Part shown: positions 26,030 to 35,505 of the stretch, piece after piece
Layout of the letters: every line of letters starts with the position of its first letter
Numbering within the stretch: position 1 is the first letter of the stretch
Notes under the pieces: model-generated
Seen by the model: the letters and a program-made list of their open reading frames with translations, nothing else
Told to the model about the DNA's origin: nothing
The model's database searches: none
Position numbers and translations under genes: made by a program
DNA from: SAR324 cluster bacterium
Lineage (GTDB): Bacteria; SAR324; XYD2-FULL-50-16; HCM1
Assembly: GCA_002995645.1 (NCBI GenBank)
Contig: PUHO01000018.1
Location: forward strand, 17,695 to 81,694
Length of the DNA: 64,000 nucleotides
Reading direction: 5' to 3'

Positions 26030-26647
26030 CTATTTCTTTGTATGCGTTGCTAAGTTAGCTTGTATTTCTTTGCTTAACTTGGCGGCAAGTGCTTGCGCTT
26101 GCTTGATTTCTTCGCTTGTCATTTTGCTTTCTAAATCTTGGGAAAGTGTTTGCACGAATCCATCACCATCAGATCTAGCAATTAAATACCAAGCATATGC
26201 TTTAATATCATTCTCTTTAGTTCCCTGTCCCCATTTATACATCGCTCCTAACAGAAGTTGTGCTTTTACATAACCTTGCTTTGCTGCTTTTGTATACCAA
26301 GACAGGGCTTCTTTATAGTCTTGTTTAATTCCTTGACCGTCTGCATATATATAGCCTAATGCAAATTGTGCATAGGCATCGCCTTGTTTTGCTGCTTTTG
26401 TCAACAAAGACAAGAGTTCTTTATTTTTTTTAATAACATCTTTCCCGTATGCATACATATAGCCTAATGCAAATTGCGCTACTGCATCGCCTTGTTTTGC
26501 CAGCTTTTGCACGCAAATAAAGGCTTGCTTCTTTGTTTTGTGTGTAACACACTTTGCATCAATTTGCTTGAATGTTAAATGGTTTTTTGTTGCTGCCTGT
26601 GCTGTTAGCGAAAGGAGTATAATAGAGAGTAATAAAATTCTTTTCAT
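26030..26647 (-). CDS. Exported Sel1-repeat protein, 205 residues (first of downstream trio)
   Basis: Short paralog with the shared signal peptide, a cap with two cysteines (CVTHKTKKQAFIC), three Sel1 repeats and the common tail MTSEEIKQAQALAAKLSKE. It is the first gene of the trio that continues to 22258. The 248 bp upstream of it must hold the promoter unless transcription reads through from the pair at 26896-28895. It may represent the ancestral size, with larger paralogs arising by repeat expansion (inference). Confidence 0.88.
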   Translation of the reverse strand: MKRILLLSIILLSLTAQAATKNHLTFKQIDAKCVTHKTKKQAFICVQKLAKQGDAVAQFALGYMYAYGKDVIKKNKELLSLLTKAAKQGDAYAQFALGYIYADGQGIKQDYKEALSWYTKAAKQGYVKAQLLLGAMYKWGQGTKENDIKAYAWYLIARSDGDGFVQTLSQDLESKMTSEEIKQAQALAAKLSKEIQANLATHTKK

Positions 26648-26895
26648 ATGTCTTTTAATACAGTGAATAAAATAAAAAATAACAATACGTTGCTAGGTTG
26701 TTTTATCTATTAAATAAGCAAAAGGAATGCCGTCACCTTTTATTAACTTGGGAGAACAGAGAATAACAAGGCTTTGCAAGCTATCTTGCAACGGCAAGTT
26801 GAGAATAGAAAAGCTAGTTTATACTTGCAATGGGAATTAAAAACAAGACGTGTTGCCGTCCTGTTTATAGTTTGGGAAGGGGAGTTGTCGGGAAA
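26648..26895. other. Intergenic gap splitting the Sel1 cluster, with pseudogene-like remnant
   Basis: 248 bp without an intact gene. On the + strand, 26768-26860 can be read as KALQAILQRQVENRKA...ELKTRR, similar to a fragment at about 22072-22160 on the other side of the trio. Neither has a proper start; a TTG at 26774 gives an apparent open frame that runs into the neighbouring Sel1 gene and is not credible as a gene. Confidence 0.4.
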
Positions 26896-27513
26896 TTATT
26901 TTTCTTTTTGTGTGGCTAGGTTGTCTTGCGATTCTTTGCCTAGCTGCGTTGCCAGTGCTTGCGCTTGTTTGATTTCTTCGTCTGTCATTGTTTTTTTTAA
27001 CTTGTAAGAAGCTGTTTGCGAGTCTTTGTCTCCATAAGAAACAGACAGACTATACCAAGCGTACGCCTTAATTTTGTTCTCTGCCGTGCCTTGCCCTTGT
27101 TCGTACATGTTCGCAACACGAAATTGCACCTCTGCAAGACCTTGCTTCGCCGCTTGACTATACCAATACAAGGCTTCTTTATAGTTTTGTTTCACACCTT
27201 GCCCAGTATAATACATCTCGCCTAATACGCTTTGCGCATAAGCATAGCCTTGTTTTGCCGATTGTGTAAACCAATACACCGCGTCTGTATAACTTTGTAT
27301 AGTACCTTGCCCGGTATAATACAAACGCCCTAAAGTGAACTGCGTCATTGTATTACCTTGTTTTGCCAAGTCTTGTATGCAAATAAAAGTTTGCTTCTTT
27401 GTTTTGTTAGTAATACACTTTGCTTTAATTTGCCGTTTTGTTAGCTTCGTTTGCGTTGCCCCTTGCGCTGTTAACGATGTAAGCAAAATCGCTAGTAATA
27501 GTATTCTTTTCAT
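26896..27513 (-). CDS. Exported Sel1-repeat protein, 205 residues (second short paralog)
   Basis: Short Sel1 protein with its own version of the signal peptide (MKRILLLAILLTSLTAQGA), the two-cysteine cap (CITNKTKKQTFIC), three repeats and the tail MTDEEIKQAQALATQLGKE. It is more diverged from the downstream trio than those are from one another, so it is probably an older copy. It starts 32 bp after the 449-residue paralog gene, and the two are likely to be co-transcribed. Confidence 0.88.
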   Translation of the reverse strand: MKRILLLAILLTSLTAQGATQTKLTKRQIKAKCITNKTKKQTFICIQDLAKQGNTMTQFTLGRLYYTGQGTIQSYTDAVYWFTQSAKQGYAYAQSVLGEMYYTGQGVKQNYKEALYWYSQAAKQGLAEVQFRVANMYEQGQGTAENKIKAYAWYSLSVSYGDKDSQTASYKLKKTMTDEEIKQAQALATQLGKESQDNLATQKEK

Positions 27514-27545
27514 GTTCTTCTTTAACAGGCAACTAGGCTAGCCGC

Positions 27546-28895
27546 TTATTGCGCTTGTTTATGTTGGATTGTTGCCGCTAGCTTTTCCGCCATTGCTTGC
27601 CCTTGATCTATTTGTTCTCTATTCATTTTATCTTCTAAATCTTGCGACTCATTTTCCGCGGTTTTATTACCGTTAGAGCTTGCAATTAAAAACCAAGCGT
27701 ACGCCGTGATATTATCTTGCTTAACACCTTGCCCCTTTTCATACATATAGCCTAATTCAAGTTGCGCATGAACGTTGCCTTTTGTTGCCGCTTGTTCATA
27801 CCAATACAAAGCTTGCTTGCCGTCTTTTGTAACGCCTTCGCCAAAAAGATACATTACCCCTAATTTAAGTTGCGCGTCCATGTCGCCTTGTTTTGCCGCT
27901 TTCGTATACCAATACAAAGCCTGTTTATCATTCTTTGCAATCCCTTGCCCGTATAAATACATTAGCCCTAAAGTCCGTTGCGCATCTACGTTGCCTTGTT
28001 TCGCTGCTTTTTGTACCCAAGATAGAGCCTTTTTATAATTCTTAACAACACCTTGCCCTTTTTCATACATATGCCCTAATAAACCTTGCGCTTTAACGTC
28101 GCCTTGTTCTGCCGCCTTTTGAAGCCAATAAAACGCTTTCCTATCGTTTTTAGTAACGCCTTGCCCGTCAAGGTACATAAACCCTAACTTACGTTGTGCC
28201 TCTAGGTTATCTTGCATTGCCGCTTTCGTATACCAATACAATGCCTGTTTGTCGTTTTGAGCAATCCCTTTACCTTGTTCGTACATATACCCTAATAGGT
28301 TTTGCACCATAACGTCACCTTGCTTTGCCGCTTTCGTATACCAATACAAAGCTTGTTTATCATCTTTCGCAATGCCTTGCCCTTGATCATACATGCCACC
28401 AAGAATCACTTGTGCACCAACATTGCCTTGCTTTGCCGCTTTCGTATACCAATACAAAGCTTGTTTATCATCTTTCGCAACGCCTTGCCCTTGTTCATAC
28501 ATGCCGCCAATACTGAATTGAGCTTGCGCATTGCCTTTCTTTGCCGCTTGTTCATACCAATACAACGCTTGTTTATCGTCTTTCGCAATGCCTTGCCCTT
28601 TTTCATACATACCCCCTAATTTAAGTTGCGAATCAACGTCGCCTTGCTTTGCCGCTTGTTCATACCAATACAAGGCTTTCTTATAATTCTTGATTATACC
28701 TTGCCCTTGTTCATACATGCTGCCTAGCAAACCTTGCGCTTGGACTTTGCCTTGTTCTGCTAGTTTTTGCATACAAGTAAATTGTTGCTGCTCTGTTTTA
28801 ATAGCTATGCACTTTGCCGTAGCACGGTCTTTAACTGTAGCCGAACTTGCCGTTAAGGGAATAAATGCAATACATAATAATAAAATTCGTTTCAT
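27546..28895 (-). CDS. Exported Sel1-repeat protein, 449 residues
   Basis: Most upstream member of the Sel1 cluster. It has a signal peptide (residues about 1-19), a cap with two cysteines (CIAIKTEQQQFTC) and about ten Sel1 repeats, whose linker is KDDKQALYWYEQAAKQG-like rather than KDYKEALYWYTKAAKQG-like. The tail is MNREQIDQGQAMAEKLAATIQ. Its repeats resemble each other more than they resemble those of the other proteins, so expansion took place within the gene after it split from the others. Confidence 0.9.
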   Translation of the reverse strand: MKRILLLCIAFIPLTASSATVKDRATAKCIAIKTEQQQFTCMQKLAEQGKVQAQGLLGSMYEQGQGIIKNYKKALYWYEQAAKQGDVDSQLKLGGMYEKGQGIAKDDKQALYWYEQAAKKGNAQAQFSIGGMYEQGQGVAKDDKQALYWYTKAAKQGNVGAQVILGGMYDQGQGIAKDDKQALYWYTKAAKQGDVMVQNLLGYMYEQGKGIAQNDKQALYWYTKAAMQDNLEAQRKLGFMYLDGQGVTKNDRKAFYWLQKAAEQGDVKAQGLLGHMYEKGQGVVKNYKKALSWVQKAAKQGNVDAQRTLGLMYLYGQGIAKNDKQALYWYTKAAKQGDMDAQLKLGVMYLFGEGVTKDGKQALYWYEQAATKGNVHAQLELGYMYEKGQGVKQDNITAYAWFLIASSNGNKTAENESQDLEDKMNREQIDQGQAMAEKLAATIQHKQAQ

Positions 28896-29079
28896 ATGTT
28901 TTTCTTTTAGTAAGTTAGTAAAACAATAGATTTTAATTTAGATAGCGTTATCTCTGTCTTATCCTAAAAGGATACTAAAAGCTTCAAAGAATAACAAGTA
29001 TTTTATATTAATTTACTATAGTTTATATTGCCTTTGTTGCCTTTCATTGTAAGCCCCGCAAGCAAATGCGTTTAAAATA

Positions 29080-29115
29080 AAAAAGGCAATGAAACAAAAA
29101 TTCCATTGCCTTTTA
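29080..29115 (-). terminator. Terminator of the small coiled-coil membrane protein gene
   Basis: Stem formed by AAAAGGCAAT and ATTGCCTTTT around a short loop, 20 bp past the stop codon at 29135 on the minus strand, with a T-rich run on that strand after the stem. Confidence 0.6.
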
Positions 29116-29134
29116 ACAAAATAGTTTATATATA

Positions 29135-29554
29135 TTATGCTTTAGGTGCTTGTTCTACCTGTTGTGTTTTAAGATTTGGTGCAATCCCGTTACTCTGTTG
29201 AATAAAGCCAACCATACTAGGATTATTATTTATCTTTGCTTCTAATTTTATAATTCTTTCAGTATTAGATTTTACATTCTCAGCTATTTTATTAACCTCT
29301 TCTTTTATTTCAGATTTAAAGTCTTTCATACTATTTTTTGTTTGATTACTTTCATCTTTTACAGCTTGTGTTAAATCGTCAATAGATTTCGTAGCAGCAT
29401 CAAAACGCACATCAAAATACTTTTCCGTATTTTGCAACATTTCTGTTTTAGTATCTTTAGCCGATTTTTTAATAGTATTATATAATGTAATTCCTACTCC
29501 TATTAAAGTAATAACTACTAATGCTGTTTCTGGCCATATATTTACGTTACTCAT
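29135..29554 (-). CDS. Small membrane-anchored coiled-coil protein of unknown function
   Basis: A 139-residue protein if translation starts at 29554. This start is chosen because GGAG lies six bases before it; the longer frame to 29635 has no ribosome site. One membrane helix (residues about 9-27, ETALVVITLIGVGITLYNTI) precedes a long charged helix (about 30-115) with heptad-like spacing, then a flexible Gln/Pro tail. The organisation resembles small inner-membrane scaffold or holin-like proteins, but no family was recognised. It is monocistronic, with its own terminator at 29080. Confidence 0.7.
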   Translation of the reverse strand: MSNVNIWPETALVVITLIGVGITLYNTIKKSAKDTKTEMLQNTEKYFDVRFDAATKSIDDLTQAVKDESNQTKNSMKDFKSEIKEEVNKIAENVKSNTERIIKLEAKINNNPSMVGFIQQSNGIAPNLKTQQVEQAPKA

Positions 29555-29681
29555 TTTCAACTCCAAATACTTTAATATAAATATATAAAACGTTTCTTTC
29601 ATTATAACAAAACCAAAAATTAACAACAACGTCAAGTATAATATACAAATTATGATTTTATCACCTGGTTAAGGGACTTTA

Positions 29682-32168
29682 TCACAAGGTAACAAGAGTG
29701 CCTTTATCTAATAAAGTAGCATGTAACACAGAAGTATACTCTCCTTGTGTTAGATTAGACAAAGAACCAATAAAAATAAAGCTATCTTTTGCTCTTGAAA
29801 TAGCTACGTTTAGTAAATTCACCTTTTCATTAAGAAACAAAGGCGGGCGATTACGTAACACATTAGAAAAGATAATAATCGGTTTTTCGCCGCCTTGCAT
29901 TTGGTGCACTGTCCCGGTTAACAAAGCTTGCTTTGAGTCTTGTATATCTTCAGAAACAACGGGAATACGTAAGCGATACAACGCTTGATTTAAAGCCTGC
30001 CATTGCCCTTTATACGGTGTTAGCAAGGTTATATCTGATAAGCTATAGCCGTCTTTACGTAGTTGTTGCACCACCTGTATGACAAGTTGCACTTCTTGTT
30101 CGTTCTTCCATGAATTACCGTACGGCGTTTCATTAAAACTATGGTTAACATACTGGAAAGCCGGAAAAGAATATTCCTTTTCTTTTTTATGGTTTACCAT
30201 GTTGTAGCTACCTAGTTGGTTAGACAACTCCATAATCTCTTTACGACTACGAAAATGATCGGTTAACCTATTTGGTTTACGTAAAGCTTCGGCAATAGAT
30301 TGTATAGAGCGGTTATTTTCTACGTACAACAAAAAGAATTGAATTTGCTCTTGTGTCAGTTGTAATTTTTGTTTAGAACACAAGTTCAATATTTCTTCTT
30401 TATACAAGTTACCTATTGGTTCCAGTTGTTTTGTATCACCTACAATTAAAGCTTGCTTACTCCGGTAAAACGCCGGCAAAACATACGAAGGCGAGCATTG
30501 CCCGGCTTCATCAATAATCACTAGACCAAGTTTATCACAATTTAACGCAAACGTATTACGTAAAGAAAGCAAGGTTGTCCCTATAATGGGAAAAATCGCA
30601 GAAAAGAAAGGCATTTGATTACCCCAAAAAAGGCGACTTAAGCCCCGTTCTTTTTCTATATCTTCAATAAGAGAAGAAAGCAATTTCATCACTTTACGTT
30701 TATTACAATATACCCATAAAGAATGGACTTTCCTTGCTTGTTCATATAACGAGTGATCTAGCTCTTGCTTTGCGTCTGTGTATAGCTGGGCATAAGCTTC
30801 TTGAAAGTGCTTTTTTTCTTGATAAAACTCTTCTGTTTTTTGGACAACTTTAACCTGCTCTAGTTGTTCTATATAGCTATAAAATAAACGTAACGTAACT
30901 TTAGCTATCACAAGGCGACTTCCTACTCTAAGGCTAATCGGCATATTGTTATCTTTAAAAAAGACTTCTATAGCATTATCAACGGCGCGATTATTCGTAC
31001 TAGTAATTAAAGTAAAATGCTCTGTATTGTCCGGCATGTAACCTATACTATCTATTTGATTTACCCATTCAACAAAGCGATTTGTTGCTACGTTCCTAAT
31101 TAAATGGGTTTTACCTGTGCCCGGCGGACCTTCCACAGTAACTAACCTTTCTTTTTCTAGTGATTGGATAACTTTAAGTTGCGAATGAGTTAAAGGTTTC
31201 TCATTATAAGGCACCACAATAGGCAGCGGTTCTTCCGTTTCTTTTTCTTGCTTTGTCGGTTCTTCTTGTTTCGCTTCTAATAAAAGCGATTTGAAAGGGT
31301 GATCTTGTGATAAAGTAGGGTAAATATTATCGTCTATAATAGCTTCAATATCGTTTAAAAGTTGCCTTGTAGGGTTAACGTTACTTTTTTCAAAAACAAG
31401 CGCATACGGGTAAATTTTAATATTTTTTCTTGTTTCTATATTTTGCGAATCAAAGAAACTCGTAAGTTGATTTGCTACAAAAGAAAAAATACGATTTGGA
31501 TTTGCATCTTCAAACGGTTCTTTTATAATATGCTGACAAAAAAGAGATAAAAAGTTAAAACAAGATCGATCGCTTATAGTTAACGCATTTCTAAAATTAC
31601 GTACGTCTTCTTCTTGGAAGCCTAAGGTTTCCATACAAAAAATATCGTTTAGCCAATAACTTAGAGCTAAACTTTCTTCTTCGTTATGTTGAGATAGTGT
31701 AATATTATTTTCTGTTAAAGAAAATTGACCTTGTTCATTTGAGGAAGGCGCGTTTTGTTTGGTTACTAAAGGAAAGGTAACGGTATGTAAGTCAAAACGA
31801 AACAAAGGCGTTATATTTGCGTTTTTCTTTTTATCTTGGTAATAGATAACAGGAAAACCGGCAAGGTAGCTTATTTCTTGGTTTTGGTGATATTTCTTTT
31901 TTCTTTCTTGCTTTTTAATAATATAATCAATAAAAAACTGCTCTTCTTTGGTAATTGGCAAGTTGCAAGTTGTTTGGGTTTTAAAAAGAAACTTAGCAAG
32001 AGACGGCTCTATATCTGTTAAAGGAAGTTTGAAATACGACCTGCCTTCCATTTTAGCTACTTCGTTAACAACGGGCGCCAGGTTTTGCGTCATCATTTCT
32101 TCCGTAAGCAAACAGTTTTTATATAATAATAATAGCTCTTTAATATCGCTTGTTTTTTGTAGCAACAT
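29682..32168 (-). CDS. Superfamily 1 DNA/RNA helicase (AAA_11/AAA_12, Upf1/Dna2-like)
   Basis: An 828-residue helicase. Walker A is GPPGTGKT (about 346-353); Walker B with the helicase DEAG box is VIIDEAGQC (about 547-555); motif III GDTKQLEPI follows shortly after. The C-terminal RecA domain shows LLTPYKGQW, VHQMQGGEKPIIIFS and LLNVAISRAKDSF (near 780-795), the motif VI arginine being in the last. This is the SF1B class, which moves 5' to 3' on nucleic acid. The first 330 residues are a family-specific region without a recognised motif. It follows lptA by 4 bp; no defence genes (nuclease, PLD) are attached, so a housekeeping repair role is as likely as a defence role. Confidence 0.87.
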   Translation of the reverse strand: MLLQKTSDIKELLLLYKNCLLTEEMMTQNLAPVVNEVAKMEGRSYFKLPLTDIEPSLAKFLFKTQTTCNLPITKEEQFFIDYIIKKQERKKKYHQNQEISYLAGFPVIYYQDKKKNANITPLFRFDLHTVTFPLVTKQNAPSSNEQGQFSLTENNITLSQHNEEESLALSYWLNDIFCMETLGFQEEDVRNFRNALTISDRSCFNFLSLFCQHIIKEPFEDANPNRIFSFVANQLTSFFDSQNIETRKNIKIYPYALVFEKSNVNPTRQLLNDIEAIIDDNIYPTLSQDHPFKSLLLEAKQEEPTKQEKETEEPLPIVVPYNEKPLTHSQLKVIQSLEKERLVTVEGPPGTGKTHLIRNVATNRFVEWVNQIDSIGYMPDNTEHFTLITSTNNRAVDNAIEVFFKDNNMPISLRVGSRLVIAKVTLRLFYSYIEQLEQVKVVQKTEEFYQEKKHFQEAYAQLYTDAKQELDHSLYEQARKVHSLWVYCNKRKVMKLLSSLIEDIEKERGLSRLFWGNQMPFFSAIFPIIGTTLLSLRNTFALNCDKLGLVIIDEAGQCSPSYVLPAFYRSKQALIVGDTKQLEPIGNLYKEEILNLCSKQKLQLTQEQIQFFLLYVENNRSIQSIAEALRKPNRLTDHFRSRKEIMELSNQLGSYNMVNHKKEKEYSFPAFQYVNHSFNETPYGNSWKNEQEVQLVIQVVQQLRKDGYSLSDITLLTPYKGQWQALNQALYRLRIPVVSEDIQDSKQALLTGTVHQMQGGEKPIIIFSNVLRNRPPLFLNEKVNLLNVAISRAKDSFIFIGSLSNLTQGEYTSVLHATLLDKGTLVTL

Positions 32169-32172
32169 ACAA

Positions 32173-33081
32173 TTAATTTACGTCTAAATCGTTAATATCA
32201 AATTTTAAAGTGCCACTATGATTGGTTTGCACATGCCAAGAAGCCCCGTCAATGAAAATGATAGCCGATTGAGATGAGAATTGAAAGGCGTCTCCTTTTT
32301 TAGCATATACGTTCCCACTTAAAACAAGCTTTTTTTGATCTAATATATAGGTTGCCATGTCTGCGGTTGCAATTTGATCGTCTTGGTGAAAAGTAAAATG
32401 ATCTTGCGCATGAATCGACTTAACGCTATTTTTTTCGTTAAAAAACAGGTCAACAACGCCGGCAGAAAAATAATCAGAATTAAGCAAGTTAACTACTTCC
32501 ACCTTACCTTCTAGGTGCAACTTGTTTTCAGCTTGCAAAAAAACAACACGATCAGCTAACACGCGAAAATCTATTTTTGGTGTTAACGGTTCGTTATTAT
32601 ATTCTATAACAACCGGTTTTGTGTCGGCTCTTTGTAAGATTATTTTTTTATCTGTAGGAAAGTAATATAAGGAATCCCCGGCAAAAGCATATAAAGGCGA
32701 TTTGCCTTGTACGTTGTGAAGGCAAGCTAATTTCTTTTCTTCTTTCCACACTTGGAAAGTATCGCAGGTAATAGCAAGGTTTTCTTGTAAAATAGTAAAT
32801 AAGAAATCTTTTTGCGTTTCTATTAAATATATACTAGAAGATTTTTTCAAATAATAGGCAGTTGCTTGATCGGTTTTTAAAATAAATCGTTTTTGACTAT
32901 CATTAATAACCACATTGCCAAGCAGTTGATATTGCTTCTTCTTTTGTAGCCAACTCATTTGCCTACTTGTAACGTGAAAAAACTTTTTTTTACTTGTTTC
33001 TTTCTTTTGAGCAAACATATTGGGCATAATGAAAAAAGAACAAACAAACAAGCAAAAGAAGCTAGTAAAATTACGGTTCAT
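32173..33081 (-). CDS. lptA: LptA/OstA-like periplasmic lipopolysaccharide transport protein
   Basis: A 302-residue exported protein from ATG 33081. A longer frame exists, but this start is followed by a clear signal peptide (MNRNFTSFFCLFVCSFF...MFAQ). The mature part has repeating OstA-type strands (LLGNVVIND, LEGKVEVVN, LSGNVYAKKGD) that build the bridge carrying LPS across the periplasm. It is longer than the usual LptA (about 180), so a second OstA segment is present. It overlaps the end of lptC by 11 bp, as in the typical lptC-lptA pair. Identity rests on pattern and gene order, not on catalytic residues. Confidence 0.72.
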   Translation of the reverse strand: MNRNFTSFFCLFVCSFFIMPNMFAQKKETSKKKFFHVTSRQMSWLQKKKQYQLLGNVVINDSQKRFILKTDQATAYYLKKSSSIYLIETQKDFLFTILQENLAITCDTFQVWKEEKKLACLHNVQGKSPLYAFAGDSLYYFPTDKKIILQRADTKPVVIEYNNEPLTPKIDFRVLADRVVFLQAENKLHLEGKVEVVNLLNSDYFSAGVVDLFFNEKNSVKSIHAQDHFTFHQDDQIATADMATYILDQKKLVLSGNVYAKKGDAFQFSSQSAIIFIDGASWHVQTNHSGTLKFDINDLDVN

Positions 33082-33622
33082 ATATCGTCGCTTTAGGGAA
33101 GTGTAAAAGTAGTTTTTTTGTTGCAAAAGAATAGTATAAAGTTGTGGAAGTGCCGCTAAATTGTGGTGAATAAAATTGAGTTAACGCAAAATTAAACATC
33201 TTTTGTAAACGTATGTTAACAAAAAGGGATTTTGTCGCTATATGGAATTGATTCGGCAAATTTAAACGGACGTGATCATATAAATGTAAGGTTCTTTTTT
33301 TAGACATATATAAAGCACGATTTGCATGAAAAAAATAACGTTTGTTTTGTTTTGTTATATACTTACCATATACGTTTTTAAAAGTAATATCCGGGCTATT
33401 TTGCCGTATATAAAAAGTTTCAGCAAACCCGTCTAGCACTTGCCTTTTGCCGCTAAATTGTTGTATATGCGCTTTTTTAGCTTGTAAATGCAAAGCATTA
33501 TTATATTTTGATTCTACTGTTACGCCAGAAGCCGGCTTAAAAAACAAATAGAAAATACCGCCAAAAACAGCAAGGCAAAAAGCGAGGATAAACAAAATAC
33601 GTAAGAAAAATTTAATAATCAT
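33071..33622 (-). CDS. lptC: LptC-like inner-membrane protein
   Basis: A 183-residue protein from ATG 33622, which places a single membrane helix right at the N-terminus (MIIKFFLRILFILAFCLAVFGG), as in LptC; an upstream ATG at 33670 adds 16 residues. The remaining part is a periplasmic domain of beta-strands with the DGFAETFYIRQNSPDITFKN region typical of LptC-related folds. LptC joins the LptBFG transporter to LptA. The 3' end overlaps lptA by 11 bp, which supports the assignment. Sequence conservation in this family is low, so confidence is moderate. Confidence 0.68.
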   Translation of the reverse strand: MIIKFFLRILFILAFCLAVFGGIFYLFFKPASGVTVESKYNNALHLQAKKAHIQQFSGKRQVLDGFAETFYIRQNSPDITFKNVYGKYITKQNKRYFFHANRALYMSKKRTLHLYDHVRLNLPNQFHIATKSLFVNIRLQKMFNFALTQFYSPQFSGTSTTLYYSFATKKLLLHFPKATIYEP

Positions 33623-33788
33623 AACAAGACAATTTACACCGTTTAACGGAAAACCAATTCCATTAAGCAAGGAATATATAAATTTTAAAAGATAATAAAA
33701 TAAACTTTGAAATAAAATTAGTAATACGGTATGATAACACGTATAATCATTGTAAACAAGAAAGATTTATATTTTTAAAAATAGCAAT

Positions 33789-34367
33789 ATGGTAGATCCT
33801 AACTTATCCTATAAAATAGAAGCTATTTTATTTGCTTCCCATCGTCCTTTAAAACTAGACGAATTACAAGCGATTCTCACGAAAGAAAATAAGCAAAATA
33901 TAAAAGAAGCAATCCAAGAATTAAGCGAGTTTTACAATAAAACAAACAGGGCTTTTCAACTGGTTAAGTTAGGGCAAACGTACCAACTAGAAACAAAAAC
34001 GGATATAAAAGAACTCTTACAACAAGCACCAAGCGTTAAAAAAAGAGCGCTTTCCAATGCTACCATGGAAACCTTGTCTATTATAGCGTACCAACAACCG
34101 GTAACAAGATCGCAGATTGACGAAATAAGAGGCGTAGAAAGTAGTTACTCTATTCGTTTGCTTTTAGATCGTAAACTGGTTGCCATTGCCGGCAAAGCGG
34201 AGGTAATGGGTCGCCCTTTATTATATAAAACAACGCAACAGTTCCTTAATTTATTTCATTTTAAAACCATAGCCGACTTGCCTAATATACAAGAATGGAA
34301 AAGTGAGCTTGCTATGGTGGAAGAGACAAGCCAAACAACAGAACAAGAAGCAAGTTCTTTAAATTAA
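33789..34367 (+). CDS. scpB: Segregation and condensation protein B
   Basis: A 192-residue winged-helix protein of the SMC-ScpAB condensin. ScpB dimerises and binds ScpA to control loop-extruding SMC during chromosome segregation. The first winged-helix is at about residues 5-75 (IEAILFASHRPLKLDEL) and the second at about 85-160, with the conserved ETLSIIAYQQPVTRSQIDEIRGV (about 94-116). The length is normal. ScpA is not adjacent in this window. It lies 25 bp before proB. Confidence 0.92.
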   Translation: MVDPNLSYKIEAILFASHRPLKLDELQAILTKENKQNIKEAIQELSEFYNKTNRAFQLVKLGQTYQLETKTDIKELLQQAPSVKKRALSNATMETLSIIAYQQPVTRSQIDEIRGVESSYSIRLLLDRKLVAIAGKAEVMGRPLLYKTTQQFLNLFHFKTIADLPNIQEWKSELAMVEETSQTTEQEASSLN

Positions 34368-34392
34368 CGAAAGAAGTATATTAATTTACTAT

Positions 34393-35484
34393 ATGGACAC
34401 ACAGAAAACACAACAAAAACCGCGTATTATTGTTAAAGTAGGTACTAACGTTTTATTGCAAGAAAAAGGCGTTTTAGACTATAACACAATCTTTGATATT
34501 GTTTCACAAATCGTAGCGCTTTCAAAACAATATAGCGTTATACTTGTCTCATCCGGAGCAGTTAGCGCAGGTAAGGAAACAGGAAAACTACAAGGCATTC
34601 AAGATCCCATTGTAGAAAAGCAAGTTTTTGCTAGTATTGGACAATCAAGGTTAATGGATATATACGCTCGTTTTTTTGAACAACAAGGCAAGCGGGTAGC
34701 CCAACTTTTACTTACAAAAGACGATTTTGGAAGAAAAGAAACTTTTTACAATACTCTTAACACGCTAGAAGGTATTATTGAAAATCAAATTATCCCTATT
34801 ATTAACGAAAACGACGCGTTAAGCTTAAGTGGAACTTCGTTCGGTGATAATGATCAACTAGCCGCTTTTACCGCAATTATGGTGCAAGCAGAAAAACTTA
34901 TTTTACTCTCTACTATAAGCGGGTTCTTTACTGCCGATCCCTTACATAACAAAGACGCAAAGCATATTCCTTTAGTTGAAAAAATCACGGCTGAACTTCG
35001 TTCTATGTGTGAAGACTCGCTTTCATCTGGTGGCACCGGTGGCATGTTTAGCAAACTCAAAGCCGCAGAAATGGCAATGAGTAACGGGGTAGAAGTCGTT
35101 TTAACAAAAGGAAAAGAAGAAAATATTTTAATCCAAGCAGTGCAAAACAAAGCAAAAGGAACCTATTTCAAAGCTGTGCAAAAAAATAAAACAGATTATA
35201 AAGTAAAATGGATGCATATGCCGCCGATTATAAAAGGGACAATTACTATTGACAAAGGCGCTGTAAAGGCATTACAAACTAATAATAGCCTTTTATTAGT
35301 TGGTATTCTTAAAATGCAAGGTAATTTTGAGAAAAAAGACGTGATTTTAATACAAACAGAAGATAAAATTAAAATCGCAACAGCACTGGCAAACTATGCA
35401 AGAGCCGAATTAAACGACTTTATCCACAATAAGGCAAAACAAGGTATTATTGTAGTCCATGTTAACCATTTATACTTGTTATAA
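34393..35484 (+). CDS. proB: Glutamate 5-kinase
   Basis: First enzyme of proline biosynthesis, phosphorylating glutamate; 363 residues, with the amino-acid kinase domain (about 8-260) and a C-terminal PUA domain (about 270-355). Conserved motifs: KVGTNVL (15-21), SSGAVSAGKETG (about 56-67), FGDNDQLAAF, and the SSGGTGGMFSKLKAAEMA nucleotide-binding region (about 216-233). proA, the next enzyme, is not nearby. Retention of proB suggests at least partial proline synthesis or a linked use. Confidence 0.95.
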   Translation: MDTQKTQQKPRIIVKVGTNVLLQEKGVLDYNTIFDIVSQIVALSKQYSVILVSSGAVSAGKETGKLQGIQDPIVEKQVFASIGQSRLMDIYARFFEQQGKRVAQLLLTKDDFGRKETFYNTLNTLEGIIENQIIPIINENDALSLSGTSFGDNDQLAAFTAIMVQAEKLILLSTISGFFTADPLHNKDAKHIPLVEKITAELRSMCEDSLSSGGTGGMFSKLKAAEMAMSNGVEVVLTKGKEENILIQAVQNKAKGTYFKAVQKNKTDYKVKWMHMPPIIKGTITIDKGAVKALQTNNSLLLVGILKMQGNFEKKDVILIQTEDKIKIATALANYARAELNDFIHNKAKQGIIVVHVNHLYLL

Positions 35485-35505
35485 ACGCAATTCATATAAA
35501 CTACC

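Noticed and set aside
26774..27007. A 77-residue plus-strand gene
   Set aside because: It starts at a TTG without a ribosome site and runs antisense into a real Sel1 gene; only its first part resembles a remnant found at 22072.
22479..28619. Plus-strand open frames opposite the Sel1 genes
   Set aside because: They are long antisense frames caused by the regular codon pattern of the repeats; they have no ribosome sites and no independent conservation.
29682..32168. Defence-system helicase
   Set aside because: SF1 helicases of this type occur in defence islands, but no partner nuclease, methylase or effector is adjacent, and it lies beside lptA.
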